64,000 bases of DNA. It comes from Bradyrhizobium manausense. Its GTDB lineage: Bacteria > Pseudomonadota > Alphaproteobacteria > Rhizobiales > Xanthobacteraceae. This document shows, piece by piece, positions 52,013-60,159 of this stretch (the first letter of the stretch is position 1; every line of letters begins with the position of its first letter). The translations under genes were made by a program, and so were the position numbers. A model generated the notes under the pieces. The model did not search any database and was not told where the DNA came from. It saw nothing but the letters and a program-made list of their open reading frames with translations. The stretch is from NCBI RefSeq assembly GCF_018129685.1, contig NZ_JAFCLG010000002.1:62001-126000 (forward strand), read 5' to 3'.

Positions 52013-53455
52013 ATGAGCCCTCCCTCGCAGATCTACGCGAAGATCACTGGTCCCATCGTCATGGTCGGCTTCGGCTCCATCGGCAAAGGCACTTTGCCGA
52101 TGATCGAGCGGCATCTCGATTACGACAAGTCGCGCGTCACCGTGATCGATCCCAAGGACGAGGGTCGCAGGGCGCATTGCGAGAAGCAGAACGTGCGCTT
52201 CATCCAGAAGGCCGTGACCAAGGACAATTATCGCGAATTGCTGACCCCGCTGCTCACCGAAGGCGGCGGCCAGGGCTTTTGCGTCAACCTGTCGGTCGAC
52301 ACCGGCTCGACCGACATCATGGAGCTCTGCAACGAGCTCGGCGCGCTCTATATCGACACCGTCAACGAGCCCTGGCTCGGCTTCTATTTCGACAAATCGA
52401 AGGGCCCCGAGGCGCGTTCGAACTACGCGTTGCGCGAAGTGACGCTGGCTGCCAAGCGGGCGCGCCCCAAGGGCTCGACCACGGCCGTGTCCTGCTGCGG
52501 TGCCAATCCCGGCATGGTCTCCTTCTTCGTCAAGCAGGCGCTGCTCAACGTCGCCGCCGACCTGAAGCTCAACGCGCCGCGTCCGAAGACCAAGGCTGAA
52601 TGGGCTGATCTGATGCGCCAGGCCGGCATCAAGGGCATCCACATCGCCGAGCGCGATACCCAGCGCGCCAAGAAGCCGAAGGAGCCCGACGTGTTCGTCA
52701 ACACCTGGTCGGTGGAGGGTTTCCTGTCTGAGGGCATGCAGCCGTCCGAGCTCGGCTGGGGCACCCATGAGAAATGGATGCCCGAGAATGCGCATACCCA
52801 CGAAGCCGGCTGTGGCGCCGCCATCTATCTGATGCAGCCCGGCGCCAACACGCGCGTGCGCACCTGGTGCCCGACCCGCGGCGCGCAATACGGCTTCCTC
52901 GTCACCCACAACGAGTCGATCTCGATCTCCGATTACTTCACGGTGCGCGACGCCTCGGGCAAGGCGGTCTACCGGCCGACCTGCCACTATGCCTATCATC
53001 CGGCCGACGACGCCGTGCTGTCGCTGCACGAACTGTTCGGCCGCGCCGGGAAGATGCAGGAAAAGCACCATATCCTCGAAGAGGACGAGATCGTCGACGG
53101 CATCGACGAGCTCGGCGTGCTGCTGTTCGGCCATGACAACAACGCCTATTGGTACGGCTCGCAGCTCTCGATCGAGGAGACCCGTGCGCTGGCGCCCTAT
53201 CAGAACGCCACCGCCCTGCAGGTGACCTCCGCCGTGCTCGGCGGCATGGTGTGGGCGCTGGAAAACCCGAACGAGGGCATCGTCGAAGCCGACGAAATGG
53301 ATTTCGATCGCCTGCTGGAAATCCAGCTGCCCTATCTCGGCCCGGTGAAGGGTTTCTACACCGACTGGACGCCGCTGACGGATCGTCCGGGCCTGTTTCC
53401 CGAGGACATCGACACCAGCGACCCCTGGCAGTTCAAGAATATCCTGGTGCGGTGA
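52013..53455 (+). CDS. hss: Homospermidine synthase
   Basis: A 480-residue NAD-dependent enzyme joining two putrescines into sym-homospermidine, the main long polyamine of many rhizobia. The Rossmann motif GPIVMVGFGSIGKGTLPMIE is near the N terminus. Family blocks YIDTVNEPWLGFYFD, SCCGANPGMVSFFVKQAL, WGTHEKWMPENAHTHEAGCG and EEDEIVDGIDELGVLLFGHD are all seen. The length is normal. It is downstream of the decarboxylase that supplies putrescine. Confidence 0.96.
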   Translation: MSPPSQIYAKITGPIVMVGFGSIGKGTLPMIERHLDYDKSRVTVIDPKDEGRRAHCEKQNVRFIQKAVTKDNYRELLTPLLTEGGGQGFCVNLSVDTGSTDIMELCNELGALYIDTVNEPWLGFYFDKSKGPEARSNYALREVTLAAKRARPKGSTTAVSCCGANPGMVSFFVKQALLNVAADLKLNAPRPKTKAEWADLMRQAGIKGIHIAERDTQRAKKPKEPDVFVNTWSVEGFLSEGMQPSELGWGTHEKWMPENAHTHEAGCGAAIYLMQPGANTRVRTWCPTRGAQYGFLVTHNESISISDYFTVRDASGKAVYRPTCHYAYHPADDAVLSLHELFGRAGKMQEKHHILEEDEIVDGIDELGVLLFGHDNNAYWYGSQLSIEETRALAPYQNATALQVTSAVLGGMVWALENPNEGIVEADEMDFDRLLEIQLPYLGPVKGFYTDWTPLTDRPGLFPEDIDTSDPWQFKNILVR

Positions 53456-53465
53456 GGGGCTCGCT

Positions 53466-53554
53466 GCAAAAACGGCGAAAACAACCCCATGCACAGTAGA
53501 CGGCGCAATGGCATTCCATTGCGCGCGTGCGACAAAAAGTCGTGTGCCGTCTAC
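53466..53554. repeat. Structured intergenic repeat (second copy of the 3010 repeat plus palindrome)
   Basis: GCAAAAACGGCGAAAACAAC with CCCATGCACAGTAG repeats the element at 3010-3046. It runs into a palindrome with outer arms GTAGACGGC (53496) and GCCGTCTAC (ending 53554) and an inner GCAATGG-CATT-CCATTGC hairpin. The right arm overlaps the stop codon of the minus-strand gene. Confidence 0.65.
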
Positions 53555-53892
53555 GGCTTGTCCTTGATCGGCGGGGCGATCTTCTCGGCCGGGGCCGGCG
53601 GCAATGCCGGCTGGGCAGAACCGGCTGCACCTTGCGTCTGCGGATCGGGGCGCGCGGGCTCCGGGGCCGGCGTGGTCGGACGCATCCCGCCGGGCTTGGC
53701 TTCCGCAGGCGCCTTGCCCTGATCGCCGGACGGCGTGCCCTGGAGCGGCTGCGTCGCCTGTGCCAGCTCCAGCCGGCTCTCCGCGCGGATCTGCGCGAGC
53801 GACATCACCGACACCGCAACCCCTGCCGCGAACAGCGAGCCGGCGATTGCAAAGTTGAGCTTCAGTCTGCGCGTGTCATCCTGGCCGGGCAT
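53551..53892 (-). CDS. Small single-pass membrane protein with Pro/Ala-rich tail
   Basis: A 113-residue protein: short charged N terminus (MPGQDDTRRLKLNF), one helix (AIAGSLFAAGVAVSVMSLAQ) and a disordered Pro/Ala-rich C-terminal half (TTPAPEPARPDPQTQGAAGS). The start at 53892 is chosen because the longer frame overlaps the neighbouring MgtC gene. No family is recognised; a periplasmic disordered tail is inferred from the membrane helix. Confidence 0.55.
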   Translation of the reverse strand: MPGQDDTRRLKLNFAIAGSLFAAGVAVSVMSLAQIRAESRLELAQATQPLQGTPSGDQGKAPAEAKPGGMRPTTPAPEPARPDPQTQGAAGSAQPALPPAPAEKIAPPIKDKP

Positions 53893-53990
53893 GTCGATCA
53901 CCGCCTTTGTCCACGGGATCAACGAAGTTGCACCATTGCGGTTCCGTCGCGCCGAGGCGGGAACAGTGGCTCGCGGCGAAGCAGGCGCGT

Positions 53991-54707
53991 TCAATCCGTG
54001 GTGCTGACTTCCCAGGTGGCGTGACGCACACCTGGCAGGTGCTGGAGCTCGGTCGCCACCGCGTTGAGCTCGTTCGGATCGACCGCGGTCGCAACCAGCT
54101 CGGCGACGATTTCGATCAGATCGTCGCCGGTCTCGACAATCTCGACATCGGCCACCGGATATTTTGCGTCTTCGAGCCTGTCGATGAGCCGGTCGCGCAT
54201 GTCGGGCAAGGCGTCCAGCGCAACCGCAAGCTTGAAATAGTAGGTCGCCTCGATCGACTTCTCGTCCAGCGGAATGCGGTTGATGGCGTTGACCAGTGGG
54301 CGCAGCAGCGTGTTGCCGGCGATGACGAACACGGTGAGTGCGACCGCCTGCGCAACCATGTCGGCTCCGGCGCAGGAGCCGACCGCGGCCGAAGACCACA
54401 GCGTCGCCGCGGTGTTGAGGCCGCGCACGTCCATGCCCTGCTTCATGATGACGCCGGCCCCCAGGAAGCCGATGCCGGAGACGACATAGGCGATCACCCG
54501 CACGGCACCACCGGCACCATCCAGATGCATGGCAAGATCGACAAAGGCCGCGGCGCCAACGGCGACCAGCACGTTGGTGCGCAGGCCCGCAGTGCGCTGC
54601 CGGTATTGCCGCTCGGCCCCGATCAGCGTGCCCAGCACGAAGGCCGTGAACAGGCTGATCAGCGTGTCGGCGAAATCAGCAAGCTGGAAGGTCGTGAGAA
54701 ATCGCAT
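53991..54707 (-). CDS. MgtC/SapB-family membrane protein
   Basis: A 238-residue protein with the MgtC membrane domain (about 1-140: FVLGTLIGAERQYRQRTAGL, RTNVLVAVGAAAFVD, VSGIGFLGAGVIMKQG, VRGLNTAATLWSSAAVGSCA) and a C-terminal ACT-like domain (YYFKLAVALDALPDMRDRLI). MgtC proteins adjust to low magnesium and intracellular life and act on ATP synthase or cation transport. The start at 54707 (MRFLTTFQ) is preferred to 54734. Confidence 0.92.
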   Translation of the reverse strand: MRFLTTFQLADFADTLISLFTAFVLGTLIGAERQYRQRTAGLRTNVLVAVGAAAFVDLAMHLDGAGGAVRVIAYVVSGIGFLGAGVIMKQGMDVRGLNTAATLWSSAAVGSCAGADMVAQAVALTVFVIAGNTLLRPLVNAINRIPLDEKSIEATYYFKLAVALDALPDMRDRLIDRLEDAKYPVADVEIVETGDDLIEIVAELVATAVDPNELNAVATELQHLPGVRHATWEVSTTD

Positions 54708-54717
54708 GAATGTGAGC

Positions 54718-54815
54718 TGCCGTAGGATGGGCAAAGCGAAGCGTGCCCACGACTCCCGTCAACGCAAACAGATCGTGGGCACGGCGCAAGAGCGCCTTTG
54801 CCACCCTACGGCCTC
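54718..54815. repeat. Palindromic intergenic repeat (CCGTAGGATGGG type)
   Basis: CCGTAGGATGGGCAAAGCGA and AGCGCCTTTGCCACCCTACG form the outer arms; GCGTGCCCACGA pairs with TCGTGGGCACGGC inside. It lies between the MgtC gene and the last gene of the zinc operon. This repeat type is widespread in Bradyrhizobium and Rhodopseudomonas. Confidence 0.75.
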
Positions 54816-54827
54816 GAGGATGACAAT

Positions 54828-55847
54828 TTAAAGCTCCAGCAGGCCGCCGTCCCCATTTTCGTCGGCGAAGGCGAGCAGCGTCCCCTTGGCGTTCCAGGCG
54901 AGGCCGGCGACCGGCGGCGTGCCGTTGCGGCGGACCAGGATCTCGGCGCCGTCCTCCATCCGCACCATCAGCACGGTGCCGTCGCTGTAGCCGCAGGCCA
55001 GAATGTCGTTCCTGGGGTGGCACGCGACCACCGTGACGCGCGCCTGCAGCGGCGCGAGCATCGCGGGCTCCTTGCCCATCGGGCCGTCCTTGCTGGCGAA
55101 CGGCCAGATGATGACGGTGTCGGCACCCGAGGTCGCGAGCCCCTTGCCGCCTGCGCTCCAGGACATCGAACGGACGCGGCCGGGATAGCCGGTCATCCGC
55201 ATGTGCCTGTTATCGGCGAGCCGCCAGCCATGCAGCGCCGACTCGTGCATCGAGGTCACCAGGAACTTGTTATCAGGGCTGAAGGTAACGCCGAGATGGG
55301 AGCCGGCCCAAGGCAGGAATTCAGCCGATCCTTCCATATTCGGAAACCACAGCGTCGCGCCGTTGTAATGCGCGATCGCGAGCCGCAGGCCTTTCGGCGC
55401 GAACGCAAGCCCGCCGACGGTCGAGGGCACGTCGAGCGACTTTTCCTCGGTCTTGCCGCTTTTGACGGTCGCCGTCTTGCCGGCCGACCACGCATAGGCA
55501 CCATCCGGATGCAGCGCCACCGCATCGATCCAGCGCCGCTTGGGATCGGTCGCGAGCAGCGTCACCTCTCCTTTCGCATCGAGCGAGACGACCTTGCCGT
55601 CGTCGCCGCCCATGATGAGGCGCTTGCCGTCGGAGGCGGCCGAGAGAATGCCGCCGCTGTGCACGGCCACGGAGGCGATCTCACCCTTGTCGTCGACGAA
55701 CGCGACGTTCTCCTCGCCGCCGACGAAGGCGGCGCGGGGCCCGAGGAAATGCACCGATGTCACGCCCATACCGAGCGTCACAGGCTTGACGCGGTCGGTG
55801 ACGGAGACGATCGAGGCGGAATCGGGCGCCGGCGTAAACTCTTTCAT
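54828..55847 (-). CDS. WD40-repeat beta-propeller protein of the zinc operon
   Basis: A 339-residue protein of WD40-like blades (for example AAFVGGEENVAFVDDKGEIA, IDAVALHPDGAYAWSAGK, GVTFSPDNKFLVTSMHESAL, SMSWSAGGKGLATSGADTVI). No signal peptide is present, so it should be cytoplasmic. The ATG at 55847 overlaps the stop of the COG0523 GTPase gene by one base (TGATG), so the two are coupled. It probably partners with the GTPase. It should not be confused with AztD, a secreted zinc-chaperone propeller in other zinc operons. Confidence 0.85.
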   Translation of the reverse strand: MKEFTPAPDSASIVSVTDRVKPVTLGMGVTSVHFLGPRAAFVGGEENVAFVDDKGEIASVAVHSGGILSAASDGKRLIMGGDDGKVVSLDAKGEVTLLATDPKRRWIDAVALHPDGAYAWSAGKTATVKSGKTEEKSLDVPSTVGGLAFAPKGLRLAIAHYNGATLWFPNMEGSAEFLPWAGSHLGVTFSPDNKFLVTSMHESALHGWRLADNRHMRMTGYPGRVRSMSWSAGGKGLATSGADTVIIWPFASKDGPMGKEPAMLAPLQARVTVVACHPRNDILACGYSDGTVLMVRMEDGAEILVRRNGTPPVAGLAWNAKGTLLAFADENGDGGLLEL

Positions 55848-56890
55848 CACGAGACGATGCAGCTCTCGAAGCCCGAACGAATGAGATCTTCGGGCAATTC
55901 GCGGCCAATGAAGACGAGGCGGCTCTCGCGCGGCTCGCCGTCCTTCCATTTGCGCTGGTGGTTGCCCTCCAGCATCATGTGGACGCCCTGGAACACGTAG
56001 CGGTCGTCGTCGTCGTGGAAGGCGAGGATGCCCTTGGAGCGCAGGATCTTGCCGCCCTCGACCTGCACCAGATTCTGGAGCCAGGGCATGAACACGTTCG
56101 GATCGAGCGGCTTGTCGGTCTTGAGCGACAGCGACTGCATGTCCTCGTCGTGATAGTGCTTCAGGCCGTGGCCGTGATCATGATGGTCGTGGCCGTGATG
56201 GTGGTGATGATCATGATCGTGGTCGTGATCGTCGGCCACGAGGAAATCCGGCTCGATGTCGAGGATGCGGTCGAGGTCGAACGCGCCGCGGTCGAGCACG
56301 TCGGCCAGCGCGACCGAGCAGCGCTCGGTGCGATGCAGCTTGGCATAGGGGTTGATGGCGCGGATGCGGGCCTCGACCTCGGCGAGCTCCGGCTTGGTGA
56401 CGAGATCGGTCTTGTTCAGCACGATGACGTCGGCAAACGCAATCTGGTTCTTGGCCTCGGGCGCGTCCTTCAAACGGTCGGACAGCCATTTGGCATCGGC
56501 GACCGTGACGACCGCGTCGAGGCGCGCGTTCTTCTGCACGTCCTCGTCGACGAAGAAGGTCTGGGCGACCGGCGCGGGATCGGCAAGGCCCGTCGTCTCG
56601 ACGATGATGGCGTCGAACTTGCCCTTGCGCTTCATCAAGCCGTCCATGATGCGCACGAGGTCGCCGCGCACGGTGCAGCAGATGCAGCCGTTGTTCATCT
56701 CGAACACTTCCTCATCGGCACCGATGATGAGGTCGTTGTCGATGCCGATCTCGCCGAATTCGTTGACGATCACGGCGTATTTCTTGCCGTGGTTTTCCGA
56801 CAGGATGCGGTTGAGCAGCGTGGTCTTGCCGGCACCGAGATAGCCGGTCAGGACGGTCACGGGAATTTTGGCGGCGGTCGCTTCAGACAT
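55847..56890 (-). CDS. COG0523 (CobW/ZNG-type) GTPase, predicted zinc metallochaperone
   Basis: A 347-residue G3E GTPase. Walker A is TGYLGAGKTTLLNR (Gly21-Lys22-Thr23), the metal site CxCC is NNGCICCTVRGDL (Cys69, Cys71, Cys72), Walker B lies in FDAIIVETTGLADP and the base motif is VLNKTDLV. A His/Asp-rich loop (HDHDHDHHHHHGHDHHDHGH) follows at about 225, then the CobW C-terminal domain. Such enzymes hand zinc to client proteins under zinc starvation. The start at 56890 has GGAG upstream. The location between znuA and the WD40 gene supports the zinc role. Confidence 0.92.
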   Translation of the reverse strand: MSEATAAKIPVTVLTGYLGAGKTTLLNRILSENHGKKYAVIVNEFGEIGIDNDLIIGADEEVFEMNNGCICCTVRGDLVRIMDGLMKRKGKFDAIIVETTGLADPAPVAQTFFVDEDVQKNARLDAVVTVADAKWLSDRLKDAPEAKNQIAFADVIVLNKTDLVTKPELAEVEARIRAINPYAKLHRTERCSVALADVLDRGAFDLDRILDIEPDFLVADDHDHDHDHHHHHGHDHHDHGHGLKHYHDEDMQSLSLKTDKPLDPNVFMPWLQNLVQVEGGKILRSKGILAFHDDDDRYVFQGVHMMLEGNHQRKWKDGEPRESRLVFIGRELPEDLIRSGFESCIVS

Positions 56891-56944
56891 GAGAACTCCG
56901 GACATAGGCTGGTCGCGCGACGCGAGGCGGGGTGGCCCCCTGCC

Positions 56945-57808
56945 CTAATGGTCAAGCGCGCTCGTCAGGGCCTTTATATTGTGCCTGACCATGTCAATGT
57001 AAGTGGGTGCAGGCCCCTTTTCGCCGGTCAAACCGTCCGAAATCAGGGTCCCGCCGACCTTGGCGCCGGTCTCGGCCGCGATCCGCCGGATCAGGCGGTC
57101 GTCGCTGATATTTTCGAGGAAAACGGCCGGGATCTTCTGGGCCTTGATCTGGCCGATGATGGCCGCGATGTCCCGCGCGCTGGGCTCGGTTTCGGTCGAA
57201 ACGCCCAAGGGGGCGATGAACTGGATACCGTATTCGGCAGCAAAATAGCCGAACGCGTCGTGGGTCGAGATCACCTTGCGCCGCTCGGGCGGGATGGTGG
57301 CAACGGACTCGCGAACCTCGCGGTCGAGCGCATCGAGCTTGTCCAGATAGGCTTTGGCCTGGGTACGAAAGACGTCGGCGCCGTCAGGATCGGCCGCAGC
57401 AAGCGCGTTGGCTATGTCGGTCACGTAGACCCTGGCATTCGGCACCGATTGCCAGGCATGCGGATCGGCGCCCGAGCCGAGCTTGTGCGGGGCAATGCCG
57501 GCGCTCGCGGTCACGACCGTTGCCTTGGCTCCGGATGACTGCACGAGACGGGGCAGCCAGCCCTCCAGCCCAAGCCCGTTGACGATGACGAGTTTCGCGT
57601 CCGCGATCCGCTTCGCATCGGATGGCGCCGGGGTGTAGACATGGACGTCGCTGTCGGGACCGACCAGCGTCGTGACGTTGACCCGGTCGCCGCCAACGTT
57701 GCGGACGAAATCGCCGAGGATCGAAAAGCTCGCGACGACATTGAGCCGTTCGGCGGCGTGCAGCGGCGATGCGATCAGCAGGAGCACGCAAAGCAGGAGA
57801 CGCCGCAT
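56945..57808 (-). CDS. znuA: Zinc ABC transporter substrate-binding protein (ZnuA/AztC-like)
   Basis: A 287-residue cluster A-I binding protein. After the signal peptide (LLLCVLLLIASPLHAA) the likely metal ligands are His56 (DVHVYTP), His117 (GADPHAWQ), His183 (STHDAFGYFA) and Asp258 (ISDGL). The long His-rich loop of classical ZnuA is missing, as in AztC, which makes manganese or iron possible from the sequence alone; operon context argues for zinc. The start at 57808 has GGAGG 7 bases upstream. Confidence 0.88.
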   Translation of the reverse strand: MRRLLLCVLLLIASPLHAAERLNVVASFSILGDFVRNVGGDRVNVTTLVGPDSDVHVYTPAPSDAKRIADAKLVIVNGLGLEGWLPRLVQSSGAKATVVTASAGIAPHKLGSGADPHAWQSVPNARVYVTDIANALAAADPDGADVFRTQAKAYLDKLDALDREVRESVATIPPERRKVISTHDAFGYFAAEYGIQFIAPLGVSTETEPSARDIAAIIGQIKAQKIPAVFLENISDDRLIRRIAAETGAKVGGTLISDGLTGEKGPAPTYIDMVRHNIKALTSALDH

Positions 57809-57810
57809 CG

Positions 57811-58680
57811 TCACGCCTCCAGATGCCGGCCGGGAAACATCTGCCTGATGATGCCGCCGACACGGCCGAACAGGACGGAGACGATATAGAGCCCCGTCGC
57901 GACCAGAATGATCGCAGGACCCGAGGGCACACGGGTCTGGAACGACAGCACGAGACCGGCGTAGCCCGAGAGAGCCGCTGCGACGACCGCGATGCAGATC
58001 ATGACGGTGAGATCGCGCGACCAGAACCGCGCAATGCCGGCCGGCAGGATCATCAGGCCGACCGCCAGGAGCGTGCCGAGCGCCTGAAAGCCGTTGACGA
58101 GGTTGATCACGACGAGCGCGAGAAAGGCGAGATGCGCGGGGCCGCCGGCGCGGCTGACGGTGCGCAGGAATAACGGATCGACGCTCTCGATCACCAGCGG
58201 GCGATAGATCACCGCGAGCACCAGCAGCGTGACCGTGGCGTTGAAGGCAACCACCAGCAGCGTCTGGTCGTCCATCGCGAGGATGTTGCCGAACAGCACG
58301 TGCAGCAGGTCGATATTGGTGCCCTTGATCGAGACGATGGTGACGCCGAGCGCCAGCGAGGCCAGATAGAAGGTCGCGAGCGAGGCGTCCTCCTTCAGCC
58401 CGGTCGAGCGGGCGACCACGCCGGCGAGAATCGCCACCGCAAAGCCCGCGATCAGGCCGCCGGCGGTCATCGCGAACAGATTGAGGCCGGAGAGCAGGAA
58501 GCCGACGGCGGCGCCGGGCAGGATCGCGTGCGCCATGGCATCGCCGACGAGGCTCATCCGTCGCAGCATCAGGAACACGCCGATCGGCGCCCCCGCCAGC
58601 GACAGCGCGATCACGGCGGCAAGGGCCCGCCGCATGAACTCGAATTCGGTGAAAGGACCGATCAGCGCGTCATGGATCAT
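57811..58680 (-). CDS. znuB: Zinc ABC transporter permease (ZnuB/AztB-like)
   Basis: A 289-residue integral membrane protein of the ABC-3 family with about 8-9 helices; MRRALAAVIALSLAGAPIGV, MSLVGDAMAHAILPGAAVGF (with the D-A-x-x-H motif) and LVVINLVNGFQALGTLLAVG are typical. The start at 58680 (MIHDAL) lies 6 bp after the stop of the ATPase gene, and its stop is 2 bp before the znuA ATG, so translation is coupled. Confidence 0.92.
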   Translation of the reverse strand: MIHDALIGPFTEFEFMRRALAAVIALSLAGAPIGVFLMLRRMSLVGDAMAHAILPGAAVGFLLSGLNLFAMTAGGLIAGFAVAILAGVVARSTGLKEDASLATFYLASLALGVTIVSIKGTNIDLLHVLFGNILAMDDQTLLVVAFNATVTLLVLAVIYRPLVIESVDPLFLRTVSRAGGPAHLAFLALVVINLVNGFQALGTLLAVGLMILPAGIARFWSRDLTVMICIAVVAAALSGYAGLVLSFQTRVPSGPAIILVATGLYIVSVLFGRVGGIIRQMFPGRHLEA

Positions 58681-58686
58681 CTGCAA

Positions 58687-59439
58687 TCACGCCGCCCGCG
58701 AGCGTCCGTCCTCGGCACAGGCCGCGGCACTGTCGTCGAAGGCCTCGCACATCCGCATCGCGACCATCAGGTTCTCGGGCGTCAGCACCTCTGATGTCGG
58801 GCCCCAGGCCACCGGGCCGCGCGCCAGCACCAGCGTCTCGCTGAAATGGGTCCGCACCGTCTCCATGTCGTGCAGCGCGGCGAGCACGGTGCGGCCCTCG
58901 CCATGCCATTGCTTCACCAATGCGAGCAGATCGGCCGTGGTCTTGCTGTCGATGGCGTTGAAGGGCTCGTCGAGCACGATCAGGCGCGCATCCTGCAGCA
59001 GCACGCGCGCAAACAGCACGCGCTGCATCTGCCCGCCCGAGAGCGTGCCGATGGGGCGGTTCTCGAAACCGTTGAGGCCGACCGCGGCGATCGCGCGCAG
59101 GATCTTGCCTCGCGCGGCCTTGCCGATGCCGCCGAACAGGGAGGTCGCCCGCCACAGGCCGGTGCCGACGAAATCGAACACCGAGATCGGGAAGCTGCGG
59201 TCGATGTCCGCGCTCTGCGGCAGATAGGCGATGTCGCGGGCATCCAGCCCGCCGAGATGGATGCTGCCGCCAAGCGGCTTCAGGATGCCGACGATGCCAC
59301 GCAGCAGGGTCGATTTGCCGGCGCCGTTCGGGCCGACCACCGCGACGAGCGCGCCGGATGCGACCTCGCCGCTCAGATGGTGCACGGCCGGATGGCGGTC
59401 GTAGCCAAGCGTGACGTTGCGGAATGCGAGCTGGGCCAT
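58687..59439 (-). CDS. znuC: Zinc ABC transporter ATP-binding protein (ZnuC/AztA-like)
   Basis: A 250-residue ABC ATPase. Walker A is GPNGAGKSTLL, the Q-loop is LPQSADIDRSF, the ABC signature is LSGGQMQRVLFAR, Walker B is LIVLDEPFNAID and the switch His is in LAALHDMETV. A short C-terminal extension (AACAEDGRSRAA) is unique. ATG 59439 with GAGG upstream is preferred to an overlapping GTG at 59445. It is the second gene of the operon. Confidence 0.93.
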   Translation of the reverse strand: MAQLAFRNVTLGYDRHPAVHHLSGEVASGALVAVVGPNGAGKSTLLRGIVGILKPLGGSIHLGGLDARDIAYLPQSADIDRSFPISVFDFVGTGLWRATSLFGGIGKAARGKILRAIAAVGLNGFENRPIGTLSGGQMQRVLFARVLLQDARLIVLDEPFNAIDSKTTADLLALVKQWHGEGRTVLAALHDMETVRTHFSETLVLARGPVAWGPTSEVLTPENLMVAMRMCEAFDDSAAACAEDGRSRAA

Positions 59440-59441
59440 CG

Positions 59442-59690
59442 TCACCTCATCGCCAGCCAGACGATGCCCCAGAGCACGGTGCAGACGGCGACGGCGGCCG
59501 CCAGGCGCCCGGCCATGGTCATGCGCAGGATCGACCAGGGCGCGTCCTGGGCCGGATGCGGCGAGGCTGCATCGTGGACGTGAGCGTGGGTGTGGTCGTG
59601 CCCGTGCGAATGCCCGTGGTCGTGGGCATGGCCGTGGGAGTGACCACCAGCCTTGTCGTCATGATGGGCGTGGGACGCGGCGGGAACCAT
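59442..59690 (-). CDS. Small His-rich membrane protein, first gene of the zinc operon
   Basis: An 82-residue protein. Residues 7-40 contain about 14 His in GHSHGHAHDHGHSHGH-type repeats, followed by one membrane helix (LAAAVAVCTVLWGIVWLA). The stop is 2 bp before the znuC ATG. With the Zur-like palindrome just upstream it seems part of the zinc-uptake system and may capture metal at the membrane, making up for the missing His loop of the binding protein; this is inference. No ribosome site precedes the ATG at 59690, so the mRNA could be leaderless. Confidence 0.75.
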   Translation of the reverse strand: MVPAASHAHHDDKAGGHSHGHAHDHGHSHGHDHTHAHVHDAASPHPAQDAPWSILRMTMAGRLAAAVAVCTVLWGIVWLAMR

Positions 59691-59699
59691 GGCAAGGAC

Positions 59700-59712
59700 G
59701 TTATATTATAAC
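59700..59712 (-). promoter_or_regulatory. Zur-box-like operator of the zinc operon
   Basis: GTTATATTATAAC is a perfect 6-1-6 palindrome, AT-rich within GC-rich surroundings, 10-22 bp upstream of the first start codon of the operon. It matches the GTTATA-N-TATAAC form I recall for Zur boxes of alphaproteobacteria. Zur with zinc would block transcription there. Confidence 0.75.
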
Positions 59713-59774
59713 ATTACAGATGTCCACGGCCGGTTCGGGGCTGGAGATCGGGCCAACCGGCGCGGCAGCGGGAC

Positions 59775-59955
59775 TTCACCTCTCCCTTGGGAGAGGTCGG
59801 ATTGCTTTGGCGCGCAATCGCGCGCCTGAGCAATCCGGGTGAGGGTTTACGGTCTTCGTGTGGCACAGCGCCCCCTCACCCGATTTGCGCCGGACGATGC
59901 TTCGCATCGCCGGGGGCAAATCGACCTCTCACCGCTGGGGAGAGGTGGACCGCCC
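59775..59955. repeat. Composite palindromic intergenic repeats
   Basis: The region 59713-60159 has no supported gene. It holds ACCTCTCCCTTGGGAGAGGT (palindrome), GCGCGCAATCGCGCGC-like and GATGCTTCGCATC hairpins and CCTCTCACCGCTGGGGAGAGG near 59925-59947, all typical of degenerated repeat elements. Confidence 0.65.
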
Positions 59956-60033
59956 CAGCCCGCCCACTGCATGAATGTAATGTCGAAATTCCGCGCAGCA
60001 AAAAGGCGGCCGCGTGAGCGACCGCCTATTTGT

Positions 60034-60157
60034 CATTCCGGGGCGGCGCGTCTGCGCCGAGCTATGGTGCGCAATTGCGCACCTGAGAATCCATCGGGCG
60101 TCAACCCGAATGGATAAATGGATTCCGGGCTCGCGCTAAGCGCGCCCCGGAATGACG
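60034..60157. repeat. Palindromic repeat before the sodB stop
   Basis: GTCATTCCGGGGCGGCGCG and GCGCGCCCCGGAATGACGG are complementary outer arms; TGCGCAATTGCGCA and a pair of ATCCAT/ATGGAT arms form inner hairpins. Its ends resemble the element at 40138-40215. It may terminate sodB transcription. Confidence 0.75.
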
Positions 60158-60159
60158 GC

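Noticed and set aside
53991..54399. Extension of the 53551-53892 gene upstream to 54399
   Set aside because: The extra part overlaps the MgtC gene in another frame and reads as Arg/Gly-rich shadow sequence.
59413..59711. Plus-strand frames over the His-rich gene (Val/Gly/Arg-rich)
   Set aside because: They are the complement of the CAC/CAT-rich histidine codons, which give GTG/ATG-rich shadows.
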